Part shown: positions 33,151-45,400 of the stretch, one piece after another | How positions within the stretch are numbered: position 1 is the stretch's first letter | Layout of the letters: each line of letters starts with the position of its first letter | From: Geosiphon pyriformis | Taxonomy: Eukaryota > Glomeromycota > Glomeromycetes > Archaeosporales > Geosiphonaceae | Length of the DNA: 64,000 nt | Direction of reading: 5' to 3' | Assembly (NCBI GenBank): GCA_016748015.1 | Contig: JAAOMT010000376.1 | Coordinates: 93,283 to 157,282, forward strand | The notes under the pieces: generated by a model | The model's database searches: none | What the model was told of the DNA's origin: nothing | The model's input: the letters and a program-made list of their open reading frames with translations, nothing else | Made by a program: the position numbers and the translations under genes

Positions 33151-35088
33151 AAAACTCTTTCTCTCATTCCTCCCAAATCCCTAAAAAAAGAGCCAAAAAA
33201 GTTTTTTGAAAGAAGTTTTTTTACCATTCAGTATGATAAATTTAAACCGTTTTTGTTCGATTATAAGGCCACTGTTGGCTCTAGTATTGCTGTCATAAAA
33301 AAGGCTATGGAAGGTTCTAGTTCAGGTGGTGGTTTTATGGCTGTTTTGTCGAGAAAGAAGAGAAGAGGTGGTGTTCTTGAAGATGGTATTGGCATTAAAA
33401 AGAGTTCGAATAAAGTGCAGAGTGGTCATTCATGGGGCTCAAAGGCAGGAGACACCACTGAGTCTGAGAGTGTTGATATGGAAACTGAGTGTTTGGTGAA
33501 GGAAACCAGTATCGATTATGGTGAGAGAGGTCTTCTTGCTGGTGGGAATTCTAATCAGATGCCGAAAAGTTCAAGAGTTAAAACCAAGAGTGCACTGGGA
33601 AAGTTATTGGGAAAGATATATTTTTCGGGTAGTAATGATGACAACGTTTTTTCTGGTGCTGTCTTAGAACTTCCTCCTCCTTTGGTCAAAAATCCAGTCA
33701 ACGTTCTGGTTAGGAAATCGTTCACTTTAGATATTGGCTTGGATAAGATTATTGGCAAAACCTTTCAGGAAAAGTGTGTAGTTGTTAGAAAGTTATTTTC
33801 AGGAATCAATGGTTTTGGGGGGGTGTCTACCTCCTCAAAATTTACTGGGATTATCAGAGCAACGTTCACTTCCGAATTGAGTCTAATGAAAGCTATTGAT
33901 AAAGCTGCGAATGCGAATATCTTAGTAAACACCAATCTCAAAAAATCATCTGGACAATCAGATCAGGCTGTGGTCATAAAAAAAATTCCAATTAGAACAT
34001 TGGCTGAGACTGTGCACACTGCACTATCCAAGTTTGGAGTTATTAAGATGATCAAGATGCAGTTAATTGGACTGTGGCAGAAGGCAGTAGTGGAATTCGA
34101 ATGATTGGATCAGACTGATTTGGTCACAGCTGAGTGGTCCATTCTAATCAGGAAAAATGCTGTACGAGTGGCTAAGGCTGTTTTGGACAAGGAGGCATGA
34201 GATGCAAGGGACCAACATAGGGCGCTGCTTTACACATTACCAATGGGGACCAATGCTCATGATATCTGAGATTTTGTTAGATCTGTGGGTGGGAAGACAT
34301 GCATCATTGATTGTCATTCTGTTACGTATGCTCGGACCAGGTGCGCTGTTGTTTGCTTCGACTCTGTTGAGTCATTGGATGCTGCTGTGGGAACAACGCC
34401 AGTACTTAGGAACGCCAATCTCCGCTGGTTTCACCTCATTTCTACTAAATGCACCAAGTGTAAAAAGTTGGGTCACATGTCATTGGGTTGTGCAGTTGGT
34501 GGGAAATTTTCCTCTGGTAGTTTGCTGCATAGGGTTTTCTCAGATATGGATAAAAGCAGGCTGGCAACCATCTATGCCAAGTGCTCAGCTCCAATTGCCC
34601 ATCCAGTCTCTTTTGGTGGTCTCTCATGGGTGAAGGTTGTTCGCAGGTCTTCTTCGCTCCTCCTCTCTAGTCAGAATGTTTTGGTGGATAATGGCTCCTC
34701 TTCGGAGATGAAGCCGTCTCTACCAGTTACAATGGAAGTCAACAATAGGTTTGCTGCTCTTAAGCGCAGTCTCGCCAGTCTCGCAGAGCAAGTTGGTAAG
34801 CTGGCTAAGAGGTTGGATGCACTCGGGTCAACGGTTCCCCAGTCTAGCCCTGAATGTCAGCCATTGGTGACCCCTTCATCACAGGATCAAGGGACGGATG
34901 TAGTGATGAGTGAGGGTTTGGGTGCATCCACTAGTGGTGGGAATATTGTGGAAGCGGTGTCTTTCGATATGTTTTCAGTGTCTAAGCTGGAAGACAGCAT
35001 GAAGTGTCTAATGGAAATGGTTCTGGGCCTTTCAGCCAAAGTAGATAGTATAGGGGCGCATTTGGCATCTCTACCCCTCACTCAATAA
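33151..35088 (+). pseudogene. LINE-C ORF1: RRM-like and zinc-knuckle RNA-binding protein
   Basis: One reading frame stays coherent from about 33151 to the stop at 35088 except for three in-frame TGAs (34102-34104, near 34198 and near 34267), each where Arg (CGA) fits the other copies. The N-terminal part is basic and Gly/Ser-rich (MAVLSRKKRRGGVLEDG). Next come a conserved stretch shared with LINE-A (INGFGGVSTSSKFTGIIR) and an RRM-like region (AVVIKKIPIRTLAETVH, FGVIKMIKMQLIGLWQK). The CCHC knuckle CTKCKKLGHMSLGC lies near 34460. The C-terminal third has a helical section (LASLAEQVGKLAKRLDALG) and a Ser/Gln-rich tail. No ATG opens the frame upstream of 33253, so the true start is lost or lies in a truncated 5' end. 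It would bind element RNA as a chaperone. Confidence 0.85.
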
Positions 35089-38000
35089 GCAGTTTGGTCT
35101 GGAAAGTTGCTACGTGCAACGTCAGGGGCATGAACAATCCTGCTAAGTAAGAGAACATTATTAGGTGGTATAATGAAATGAACAATGTGGTCTCTGTCAT
35201 TACTGAAACAAAATTAAGAAGTAGGGTTCATCTGTGGATTGCAAACAAATTCAATGGTGTCCGAGTGTTCACTTCTGGTTTGGACTCTGGTCACTTGGGT
35301 GTGGGTGTTGCTGTTATCATGGACGTTTCTTTTGCTCATTATGTGTGCAAGGTTTCTGAGGTGCCTGGTCAGCTCCTGTCTATCAGGCTGCTTTTCAAGA
35401 ATAAACTATTTGTGTCAATTTTGGGGCTATATGCTGGTGCCTCTTCGGTAACTCAGTTTGTTCAAGCTGGCAATATTAACTCTCTTATTGCAAAGGCTGT
35501 TAATGAATCTTCTTTCGTCATTCTCGGTGGCAATTTTAATGAAGACGGTTCTCATAAAAGTGCAAGTTTCAAAGAATGCTTTGATTTGGGTCTGGTCAAT
35601 TTTTTAATCAGTAGCCCGGCTGCGAAAATGCCCACTTGGAAAAATTCTAAGGGTGTTAAGAAAACAATTGATTATGTGTTTGTCTCCTTGAGTCTTGTCA
35701 ATGCAATAGTGAGTTGTGAAGTTTTAAATGTCAATGGGCATTTTGACACAGACTATTAAGCTGTTTCGGTGGATTTGGGTTTGGGCAGACTCTTGGATAC
35801 GCGTTTGAATTCTCTTCACAAGCAAGCAAATAAAGATCATTGGAAGTTTGACATTAAAAGTACCAATAAAGCTAAGTGGTTGGAGTTCAAGGTTGCTTCA
35901 ACTGCTAATGTCTCTATGTTCTCGGATGCTTTTGGTGTGGTAGTAAGGTTTTCAGATATGGACGCTATGTGGGACATTATTCGCAAGATTATGGTTTTCT
36001 CGGCAGGTGGTACATTTAAGAAAAAATGGTTCAAAGTTTTTGATGGCGTGTTTACCAAAACTTCTTCTAGGTTTCACAAGCTGGAGCTGCTGGTTTCTAA
36101 GTTGGTCAAGGCTTCGCATTTGGCTTCTAGTGATAGTTTTGCTTCTTTATTGGAGGTGTGGCACAGACTAGACTCCTCTGGTGTATCAGTGGTTAGGTCT
36201 CTGTTTCTTTCAGGTTCTAATTTTGATCATATTCATTTTGCATTGGCCAAAGCAAGGAAATCGTACTGCTCTCTCAAATTATCAGAATCTAAGCGCGCGG
36301 AGGAATCCTCTATTAAGCAGGCTATTAATAGGAGAATGGAGAGTTTTGAGCTGAACAAGGATCACACCATTAGGAGTGTCTTGGAGCGTTCTTTTCGCAA
36401 GGTGGTTCTGGATTATCTGGTTGTGAAAGATGAATTGATTTTGGAGTCTGATTTGGTTAAGTCTAAGATGGACAAAATTATGGAGGGATGGACCAGAAAA
36501 TGTGAGGTGGTGTCTGACTTATCTGAGGATTGGGCTCGTCAATATTGGCCTCTGGATTACATGTTCAATGGTGCTTTCTCTAATGTCATGTGTTCGATTA
36601 GTTTTGATGAGTTGTCAGCTGTTGTTGAGGATCTTCCTGATGGAAAAGTGGCTGGTCTTTCTGGTATCTCCAATAAATTATGGAAACATTGTGACAAATC
36701 TGTCTTAGATATGCTTTTGGTGCTTTTAAATCTCTGTTTGGTTGGTGAGTCGGTTCCTGGGCCTTGGAGGGAAGCTTGGGTTTCGATGATTCCTAAACCA
36801 TATGAATAGAAGGGGTTCTTATGAACACCCATTTAATAGCTTTAATTGAAACTGCCTGCAAGATTCTTTCAGATAGGATCTTTCTGGCTTGCAGCACTTT
36901 TGATGTTCTTTGTGGGGACAATTTTTTGGTTTTGAAGGGTAAAATGACACAATCTCCCATTTTTGCTATCAATTCTGTGGTTGAGAATGCCTTGGAGAAG
37001 AACCGTGAACTTTGGCTGGTTTTACAGGACATGCACAAGGCTTATGACTCGGTTGGTTGGGAACATCTTAGGAGGAGTCTGGTCAGGATCAAAATGTGTG
37101 ACAGGTTTATTAGATTTTTTGGTGGCATTCACAATGGTCGCATCAACAGAGTAATGACTGACTTTGGCTTGACTGATAGGTATTGTGTCCACGATGGGCT
37201 GGATCAGGGAGAAGTTTTCTTGCCTCTTCTCTGGCGTATTTTTTATGATTCACTTTTGTGCAAGGTCAAGAGACAGAATAGTTTGTATGGCTACAGGTTG
37301 AATTCTCATTTCATATCAGGAACTGGCCAGATGGATCCTCAAGCTGAGCTGTCTTCGTTTCTTGCTGCTGGCGCTTTTGTCAATGATACTATTTGGGTTG
37401 GTAGCAGCCAGGCTGCTACACAATACATTTTTGATGTTGCTAGTGAGTTTTTTAGGTTTAATGATATTTCTGTGAACAACGACAAAATGATGGCCATCCC
37501 CATTAATTGCTGGGTCCTAGATCCTCGTTTGACTATCAGTGGTGCGCCTATTTCTATTGCCAAGAGAGGGGAATCTCATCGCTATTTGGGTATTTTTTTG
37601 TCTTTTGAGGGTCTTTCGAAGTCTAGTCTGGCTAAAGCTGAGGCTGATGTATGGTTTTTTGTGAATCTTGTTTTGAGAAAGGCAATTTCGGACAAACAGT
37701 GTGCATATTTGGTGTTTGCAGTTCTTTTTCCTATCATCAGCTACAGAATTCAGTTCAGTTTTGTTTCTATTGGTGTCTGTAGTAAATGGGATACTTTGGT
37801 ATACAAGGTCTTAAAGTCCAAATCTGGATTGCCACATGATTTCCCCAGTGATGCACTTCATCACCCCTCTTTGTACAATTTAAGAACTTTCGAACAGATC
37901 CAAGCTGAGAGTAAATCGGCCTCCGTTGTTGCTTTTGTGAATTCTACTGGTGTCTTGGGTCGCTTGTTTTCTCATAGGTCTTATGACTTCCAGATTCTCA

Positions 38001-39759
38001 GCTGGCATCCTCGTTATCCTTTGCTGTTTCTGGCTCGTGTTGGTATCAGTCCCTCGAACAATTTTTTGGCAGGTGTGGTTCGCATTTTTTTTGGGTGTGA
38101 TTTGTCTCTAAGAGGCCCTCTGGCTTGTGCTTTTCGTCATCAGTACAGTACTCCTATGTCTTTGGTTCTTGGTGAATCCTGTTTTTTTAAGTGTGTTTCT
38201 TTGCTCAGGCATTATGGAATTGCTTTTGTGGAACAGCTTTGTGACCGTAATGGTAATGTTTTTAATTGGAGGACCTTCAAGCGTTGGAAGAGGCTGGACT
38301 CTCGTGGCCCAGTCCCTTTTTGGTTTGGTCTTTCCGTTCGCTTTCTTAGTGGTGTTGTACCTCTCTCCTCAAGTTTTTCTTTGGTAGATGGTCATGCTAT
38401 TTCTGATATTTGTCTTTCTCATGATTTTGGTGTGGTTCGTAACACTTTGCCGACCATTAATGCTGCCCGTCTTTCTGTGTATATGGATGGATCTCTTTCT
38501 GGTCTGGGCACTGTTGACATGAGAGCAGGTGCTGCCGTTTTTTTTAAGGACATTAACTTGGATTTGGGCGTTGAGGTGTCTGGTTTGGTTTCTTCTACTT
38601 TGACAGAGCTGCAAGCCATCACTTTGGCCCTTAAGTGTGTTTCTTTTTATCATTCGATTGACTTGTTCTCAGATAGCCAAGCTGCTTTGGATGCATGTAG
38701 GTCAGAGTCTTCAATGGTTTGTCTGGATTTCAGGAACCACTGTTGAATTAAGCGTCGTCACATTGCTACCGTCATTCGTCAAAAAATTTGAATGTGAACT
38801 GGGTTAAGGTGAAAGGTCACTCAGGTGTCTCAGGCAATGAGCATGCTGATGCACTTGCCAAAGGTGCTGCTCTCTCTGCTTAGCACCTACCTCATTTAGT
38901 CAGTGAACGTTTTCTATATGCTGGTGGTACGGCAGTTTCTGGTAATTCTAGACACTTTGTTTGTGATGTTTTTTGGTCAGTTCATCGTGCTCGTTGGGAG
39001 ATTGGAGTAGGTTTTCATGTTGTGGATGATAGTTTGCGTGCTAAAATCAATTGGTCTAAGTCTTCTATGGTGTGGCACCCCAATTTTCACATGGCGTCCG
39101 GTTTTACCAGCATGCGCATGGCAGGCTGTCGTACTTACTTTATGAAGGCTTTCTATCATCGGCTTCTTGTTGCTATGCGCAAGCATTTATATGATAGGAA
39201 ATACCCCAGTGTGGTCTGTCTGTTTTGTGGTGACGTTGAGACCTCGGATCATGGCTTTTCGTGTCCTCAAGATGCCATTGCCCATGCTTGTTTGTTGGGC
39301 ACTCATGTTTCAGCTTGAGAGGCTTTTTCTGGTCTTTCTTGCTCTTCTTCATGTGTCTTACAGGCCTTGGATTCTTGTGTTTCTAAAGTTGGAGTTGGTG
39401 TTGCTCTGTGTAAGGGCTTTGTTTTTGATGAATGGTTTCATGAGTCTGTTTTGGTTTTTAAGAATTCTAAGGAGGATGCTAAGAGGATTGTGAGCTTTGT
39501 GCGTGAGTTTTGTTTTGCATTTCGGGATGATATTTAGTTGGTCCGGGCCAGACACCGAGTGTTTATGAAAAGACACAGTTTGATTCTGAATGACAGCTCC
39601 ACTTCTGCTTTAGTTTCTGGTTTGCCTATGGTGTTTTCGGCTGGTGTAGTCAGATTGTTGAGAGTAGCTGAGGCGTTTGGAGTTGGTTTCGGGTTTCGTA
39701 AGTTTTGTCCATTTTTTTCAAGTATTGGGGATTCAGTTTCTGTGCATATAGGTATATAG
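35085..39759 (+). pseudogene. LINE-C ORF2: APE endonuclease, RT, RNase H
   Basis: ORF2 overlaps the ORF1 end. The endonuclease begins at about 35103 (VATCNVRGMNN), passes a TAA where Gln fits (about 35148), and continues to ITETKLRSRVHLW, VILGGNFNEDGSHKS and KKTIDYVFVS. A second TAA is at 35757-35759. The linker and early RT are open at 35769-36809. At about 36800-36820 a TAG (Trp position) is followed by loss of one G in a G-run, a frameshift relative to LINE-A. RT continues at 36821-38746 (QDMHKAYDSVGWEHL, GLDQGEVFLPLLWRIFYD). The catalytic FVDD reads FVND (about 37375-37386). RNase H has YMDGS, STLTELQAI, FSDSQAALDA and, after a TGA, KGHSGVSGNEHADALAKG. A late Cys/His motif VCLFCGDVETSDHGFSC (about 39220) follows. 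Confidence 0.88.
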
Positions 39760-39889
39760 TGTAGTCCTGACTGGCCCGAGTGGCTGGTCACGTGTAGAGA
39801 GCGCATGATTCACACCTAGTTTAGATCATTTGTTTGATATATAGCGCTAGGTCACATTTGGACCTCACTCGTTAAATATAAGAAAAAAA

Positions 39890-40316
39890 AAATTTACAAA
39901 AAAACAATAATTTAATTAAATAAAAAAATTTGCAAAAAAAACAATAATATATTATAATATATAATAACACAAAATAAATTTAAAATAACTGCTATATTAG
40001 TTAATTGTTTTCAAATAATGTTTTTATAATATTTTTTTATTATCATTACATAAATTAAAAATGCTTAACTTTTATTATCTTAATTTTTTTTTATGCCAAA
40101 TAAAATTATTATTTATTTATTATTTTTTTAAACCAATAACTTTTAATTAGTATTTAAGAAAAGTTTTTTAAAAAACAGAATATTTAAAATCTAACTAAAA
40201 AAACACTTAAATACTAAAAATATTTTCCAGCTTTATATTAAAAAATTTATATTTACACCTTTAAATTTATTAAATTCTAAATTGTTTAATTTTTTGGTGT
40301 TTAATAATTCAATAAG

Positions 40317-40356
<40 letters not shown>

Positions 40357-40380
40357 TAATGCAACTGTAAGATCTTTTGA
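39890..40380. other. AT-rich spacer with TAA microsatellite
   Basis: AT-rich sequence without a gene. A run of about 13 AAT/TAA triplets at 40317-40355 produces an artefactual poly-Tyr frame on the minus strand. Confidence 0.75.
40317..40355. repeat. (TAA)n microsatellite
   Basis: About 13 perfect TAA/AAT repeats followed by AAAAATAAT. Likely polymorphic in length. Confidence 0.9.
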
Positions 40381-40399
40381 TGTATGCACCCAATCATCT

Positions 40400-41710
40400 T
40401 TTCTAATCTTTTTCTTATGTTTTCAGAAGGTATTAAATTTATCTTTCTTTGAGCAAAGGTCATCAATAAATTTGCAGAGACGAACAATAAGACTGATATC
40501 GCAAGAACCTATTTTGTCTAAACTTTTTGTTGAGAGTACTATATAAATGAGACTGCTAAACAGAGCCATCCGCTTGGCTTTCGCAGCGTCTTGTACACCC
40601 AGGGAAACTTCATTCATTAGTTTTGCGATGGTAAATGAGCTTGTCATCATATGTGATCTTGTGTGGATTGGGCCACTTGTTATTTTTGTTTTTTCGAAGT
40701 AAAGAGGCCATAGTACACTTTATCCTCAAAAATAAAGAATAAAAATGGCATAAAAATGACATTAATAATGATATAAAGCAATTTATCTTTACCTTGTGTC
40801 GATGTGCATATGCATATAGTCTTGGAATGTGAAGGTAAGATACATAGAAGCGATTCTAGAGTACAAATTGTTTTGGTGTGATGCAGTGCCTTACGAGATT
40901 GAAAAGAAAAATAATGTGTTGATGCATCTCCTTATCGCTGTGCATTACGTTTAATAACTTTCTTTCGCGCAACCAATGCTTGATCAATTCCTTCGTCTGT
41001 GATGCTGAGCCTAAGCAACTTCTCAAGAGCATGCCAAGACGATGGTGCTGCAAAATTTTCTTTCATCCCAGATATCCGAAAAAGAAGTTTAACCATCCTT
41101 TTTCCATGATACCATCTTGCTTCATAATGATACAATATCTTTTGCTCCATCCCACCACAGTATTAAAGGCAAATATCGCGAAACCCATTCATTGCTTCAA
41201 TAGCTGCTTCTGAGGGTGGTTGGGATACATCTTAATTAGTAACGTGCCGTTGAGGATGCCTTCAATCTTCTGGCATTTGCCACAGACTGCTGTTGCCTTT
41301 CCCTTGCGCTTTTTTGTTCCTACGTTCTCTTCAGTAGCGATAAGCTCTCCTTCCCAGCGTGCTGCAGATAAAAACTGTTGACGGCAAGAATATTTTGCAA
41401 GAGTTTGTGCCCGTCTGAGGTCGCATCGTCGAAGAGAACCACGAATTTTGCAAGATGTATTAGAGGAGGTCAAAGGCAAACAGGCAGAGTCAATCATAGT
41501 GGGTAATAGCAACCTCCAAGACAACACCATTGCTCATTCCAGTAAGGTCTTAAGCCCCTGGCGCTTGAAATTGACGCCAGAGGCGATGTCGTTGACGAGC
41601 TCATATGTCGGGAATCGGGAGAGAAATTGTTTTTGTCGCTCAAGAGACATGGGCGTAAAGGTCCTTGGTAGTAGAGGTGGTGGTATCAAGTTTTTTTTGC
41701 TGGATCAATA
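40400..41710 (-). other. Possible minus-strand gene or gene remnant, unidentified
   Basis: Several minus-strand stretches have a protein-like composition unlike the surrounding AT-rich DNA. They are 41540-41690 (PPPLLPRTFTPMSLERQKQF, then FPTYELVNDIASGVNFKRQG), 41189-41530 (WEGELIATEENVGTKKRKGK, VCGKCQKIEG), 40932-41150 (HYEARWYHGKRMVKLLFRIS, ALEKLLRLSITDEG) and 40423-40650 (VSLGVQDAAKAKRMALF, IVRLCKFIDDLC). A minus-strand GTAAAG donor after CACAAG near 40791 and an acceptor-like TTTTTGAG near 40725 suggest splicing. I could not join the pieces into one frame, and stops separate them, so this may be a gene with unrecognised introns or a pseudogene. The family is not recognised. If real, it is divergent from the giant gene at 42405. 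Confidence 0.35.
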
Positions 41711-42404
41711 TTTTTGCACATGATTGACTAAATGAGTTTGAAAATTAAAAGCTTCACCACGAAAAATATAAAATGTGGACTCCTCAATCGTTCTAATCAA
41801 AGAAAATCTTTAGTAGGGAAATGGTCCGATTGTTTAGACTTTTGTATTGTTGGGTTATTTTTCCTAAAAACCCTGCCACAATTTATATGTTTTGAAGGCT
41901 GAAAGTTTGCATACATTAGAAGTTCACAAGGCATTTGAATTTCATTAAACATAGACTTGATTTATCCTTCCCAATTTGAAAGGAGCCATATATAATAGGG
42001 ATTTGAATGTCAGAAATCATTGTTCAAAAAGGTTTTTCGCGCTTTGAGTAATGAAACTTAATGATAAATCCAATCAAATGATGAAAACGAATCAACTTGC
42101 TCGTAATATCATCATCATATTATCTTTTTTTCGCAGCCTTTAGACAAACAACTGAAACTTGAAAACCTCAACTCACTGAGGACATCGTCATTGTCCTCAT
42201 GACTAAGCAAGCATAAAGGAGGATGCAGTTTCTTATTTATTCAAGGCGGACTTTCTGAGCAATCGCTCACTTCTTTTTATTAAGTTATTTCAGTGGTCAC
42301 AGAGTTATCAGAGCAAAACAGCTCCAACAAGTTTTTGACTTATTTCTGAACATTTAAAATAGCCAGCTTTCTTAAGCCAACAGAGTTGAGATAGCCATTT
42401 TGGT
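41711..42404. promoter_or_regulatory. Upstream region of the giant Ig-fold gene
   Basis: About 690 bp without an ORF of meaning. It must hold the promoter of the gene at 42405 and, if real, of the divergent one to the left. No specific site could be assigned. Confidence 0.4.
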
Positions 42405-45400
42405 ATGGCGACTGATAAGTCTCCAAAAATCGTCGGGGAAAGTTTCCTTGCACGATCTGTTCAAGGGGCACAGCAACAGTTGACTCATTACCCACATCAT
42501 TCTCATGCCACACCTCCACTGCCTTTATTTGAGTTATTGAACATACCTAGTCGTTTAGTGCTTGATAAAATATATCTAAACGGGCTCCACTCGCTCAGAC
42601 GCTTTGAAATACGTAACGTCTCTTCGCATAAAATACTTGTTAAGCTGCGGTCCAACTTGGGCTCTCAGGTCGCGTTTCAACTGACCAACGAGAACTTTCC
42701 AGACTTTGATAGCGAGAAATTGATAAATCACGAATCCGATGGCTTATCTCATCCCAATTGGGAATTTTCTCCTGCAACTCAAAGACACGACGCAGATAAT
42801 AGCCCATCTGATACGCAAATTGGATCACTTATGCCAAGAGACGACATTATTGCAGCCAAAACTCGCAAGGCAATCTCATCATTATCCCCTCTCAAAAATA
42901 ACCCTTTAAGCAATATTGTTACGAATACAGTGGCAGCAGCAGCAGCGGGCTCCTTTGGGGACAATATAAATGGTCATCAATTTAATCAACTTTTTAATTA
43001 TGTAAATCACATTGATGAAGTGGAAATCTTGCCATGGCAATCCCAAAAAGTTATTCTTGCATTTCTACCAGATCCACGTGATAAGGCTCGCAGGTCTTTG
43101 GTTGGACATAGTATGTCGCCTTATTCAAGTGACACATCTGGAATATCTTCATCAGCCTCGGGAAATATTGGGAGCTCCAATTCACTGGAAGAGACGAACG
43201 AAAACTCGGCTGTGTTTTCTATCTCATCTGAAGAAGATGAAATCCACGATTTTTTTGAAGTTAATGGGTTGTTGTTTTTCTTTGGATATAATCTCGATAG
43301 AGAACAAGATTCAAAAATATTTTTAAAAAATACAATGGAAGATAATAGGGGGGAAATTCTTGGCAGGAGCAAAGAGCAAAACTTGTTTGTTCAAGACCAG
43401 AAGAAAAATTTATCACCTTCTCCCGCGGGAAGCAATTCAACACTTTCCTCGCTGAGTATAATATCTGACAACCAGCTTTCCGATCAAGGTTTGATTAACA
43501 AATATACCTTTGATTTTGAATTTTCTCATAAGATCATAATCTAATATTTCTGTACACAATTTTCATATTAATATTTATTGGGCATGACCAATAAATGATT
43601 CAACTATAATAACAGCGGTATCAAGTCATAGTGTTTTAAACAAAATTTCTAAATCCGAGGGAGATGGAACAAGTGGTGGAATATATAAAGCAGACTATCA
43701 ATTGACCTTAAAATTTAGAGCTACAGTTTGTCGATCTGTTTTATGGACAGACGTTGGTGAAATCGGTATCAACTTTGATGATTGTGTCGCAGGAGGCACT
43801 TATTTTAAAGACTTTACAATTTGGAATCGTTCAGAGATTGAGCTATATTGGTTACTCAACACAGTAGATCTCTCAAATACAGAGTGTCAGGATTCGCTTC
43901 GATTTACCGACTATGACACAGGTGAGCTTATTGATACAAAGCCAATCCCCAGTTATTCCCATAGAAGGATAAGAGTAACATTTCGACCTAAAGAAACTGG
44001 CGAGTTTAATTATGATCTTCAGTTAGAGAATGCCAATGATCCATCTAATGTAGTTGAGAGCCGAATTCATGCACTGGTAAGATCTGTTTTGAGTGAGGAA
44101 TCACTTGTAGTTAGCAGTGGTAATATTCTTGATTTTGGAGATTGTTGTGCAGGTTGCTGGAGTAAACAACAATTAGTGTTGAAAAATGTCGGTGAATCTC
44201 CGCTTGAAGTTCATTTTGCATCCGAGAACGCCGAAATTCTTTTTCATTTGAATACAGAAGAATCTATTATGTATCCCTCTAAAACAATAAATGGTATTGG
44301 AAAAAGATTCGCGGAGGAAAATCTAGAAGATGATCTATTCCACTCTCGACTCAAAGATAATCCAAATACCAACGCCACTACCATTGATACAAACACGACT
44401 AGCGAAAAATCAATTCCAAGCAGCATAACCAGTTCTCGTGCTCCTTCACCTGCCCCACAAATGCGTGATATTGATATGATGAATTCACCAACAGAACTCC
44501 CGAATTTGACGAGCCAAACCCCGTCTCAATCCACATCGAGATCAGCTAGTCGACATCGTTTAAACGTCCACGAAGACTCTGATTTTGAGGGTCCTCTTAC
44601 TGGTTACAATTCTGATGTTTTTACGCCCAGAGGAGACATATTCCAAAAAGGGGATATATATCTGGAAAATGAGCCAGGGGTAACTCAAATCGAAGAAGTT
44701 TCATTGAGGCCCGGACAAGAAAGAACCGTAAATGTGTTTTATCGTCCTGAAAAGGATGCCTCAGTCAGCGATTTCAATGCTGGGCATCTCACCCGTCGTA
44801 GTTTCCGTATCATATTACAGTATGCATCTGTCAAATCGCAAGTTACCACGTTTTTAACAGGGAACAGTGAAAAGAAGATAATTCAATGTAAAGCTCGTAG
44901 TTGCACCTCATTTGTTAAAGTGGATCCGAAAGAGGTTAATTTTGGGGATACTGATGTGGGCACTCTGAAATCTATGCCAATAACAATTACCAACCTATCT
45001 GAGTTGACCGCTCATGTGGAACTGCAATTTATATCTAAAGTTCTTAGCTGTAATCGGGAGGAAATCACTATTCCCCCTAAACAATTAGCTATCGTGAAAC
45101 TTGACATGTATCCTAGAAAAGTCAATGTCGACTATCGCAAACAAATAACTGTGGTTAACCTTCAAAATCGTGATAATGATCAAATAATTGAGGTACGAAG
45201 TACCAATATTGATAAAAATCGCGTTACATTTCACTCATTATTTTATCGAATTTTGACTACGAGTGTGAGTCATTATCTTAATTTCGGCTCTACTATATTG
45301 AATTCTCCTCGAGTCCGTACATTTACCATTGATAATATCAGCAAGAAAAACTTGGTACTTGAATTAACATCATCCTTACCCGAGGAGATAATATTATATC

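Larger units (their letters stand above)
33126..39890 (+). mobile_element. LINE-C, near full-length Tad/I-like non-LTR retrotransposon
   Basis: The youngest LINE here, with ORF1 (33151-35088), ORF2 (about 35085-39759), a 3' UTR with the family core at 39763-39800 (CTGACTGGCCCGAGTGGCTG) and an A-rich tail near 39880. Domain order is ORF1 RRM-like and CCHC; ORF2 APE-type endonuclease, RT, RNase H and C-terminal Cys/His. The RNase H domain places it with the I/Tad-type group. It begins immediately after the AAAT tail of LINE-B, so it probably inserted there. G/C is much higher than in the older copies (31 of 60 in 36721-36780). It is inactivated by a handful of stops, one frameshift and an RT active-site change. 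Confidence 0.92.

Noticed and set aside
40233-40487. Poly-Tyr ORF
   Set aside because: Caused by the (TAA)n microsatellite read on the minus strand.
43012-43326. Plus-strand 104-codon ORF inside the giant gene
   Set aside because: Overlaps exon 1 in another frame and shows no conserved motif.
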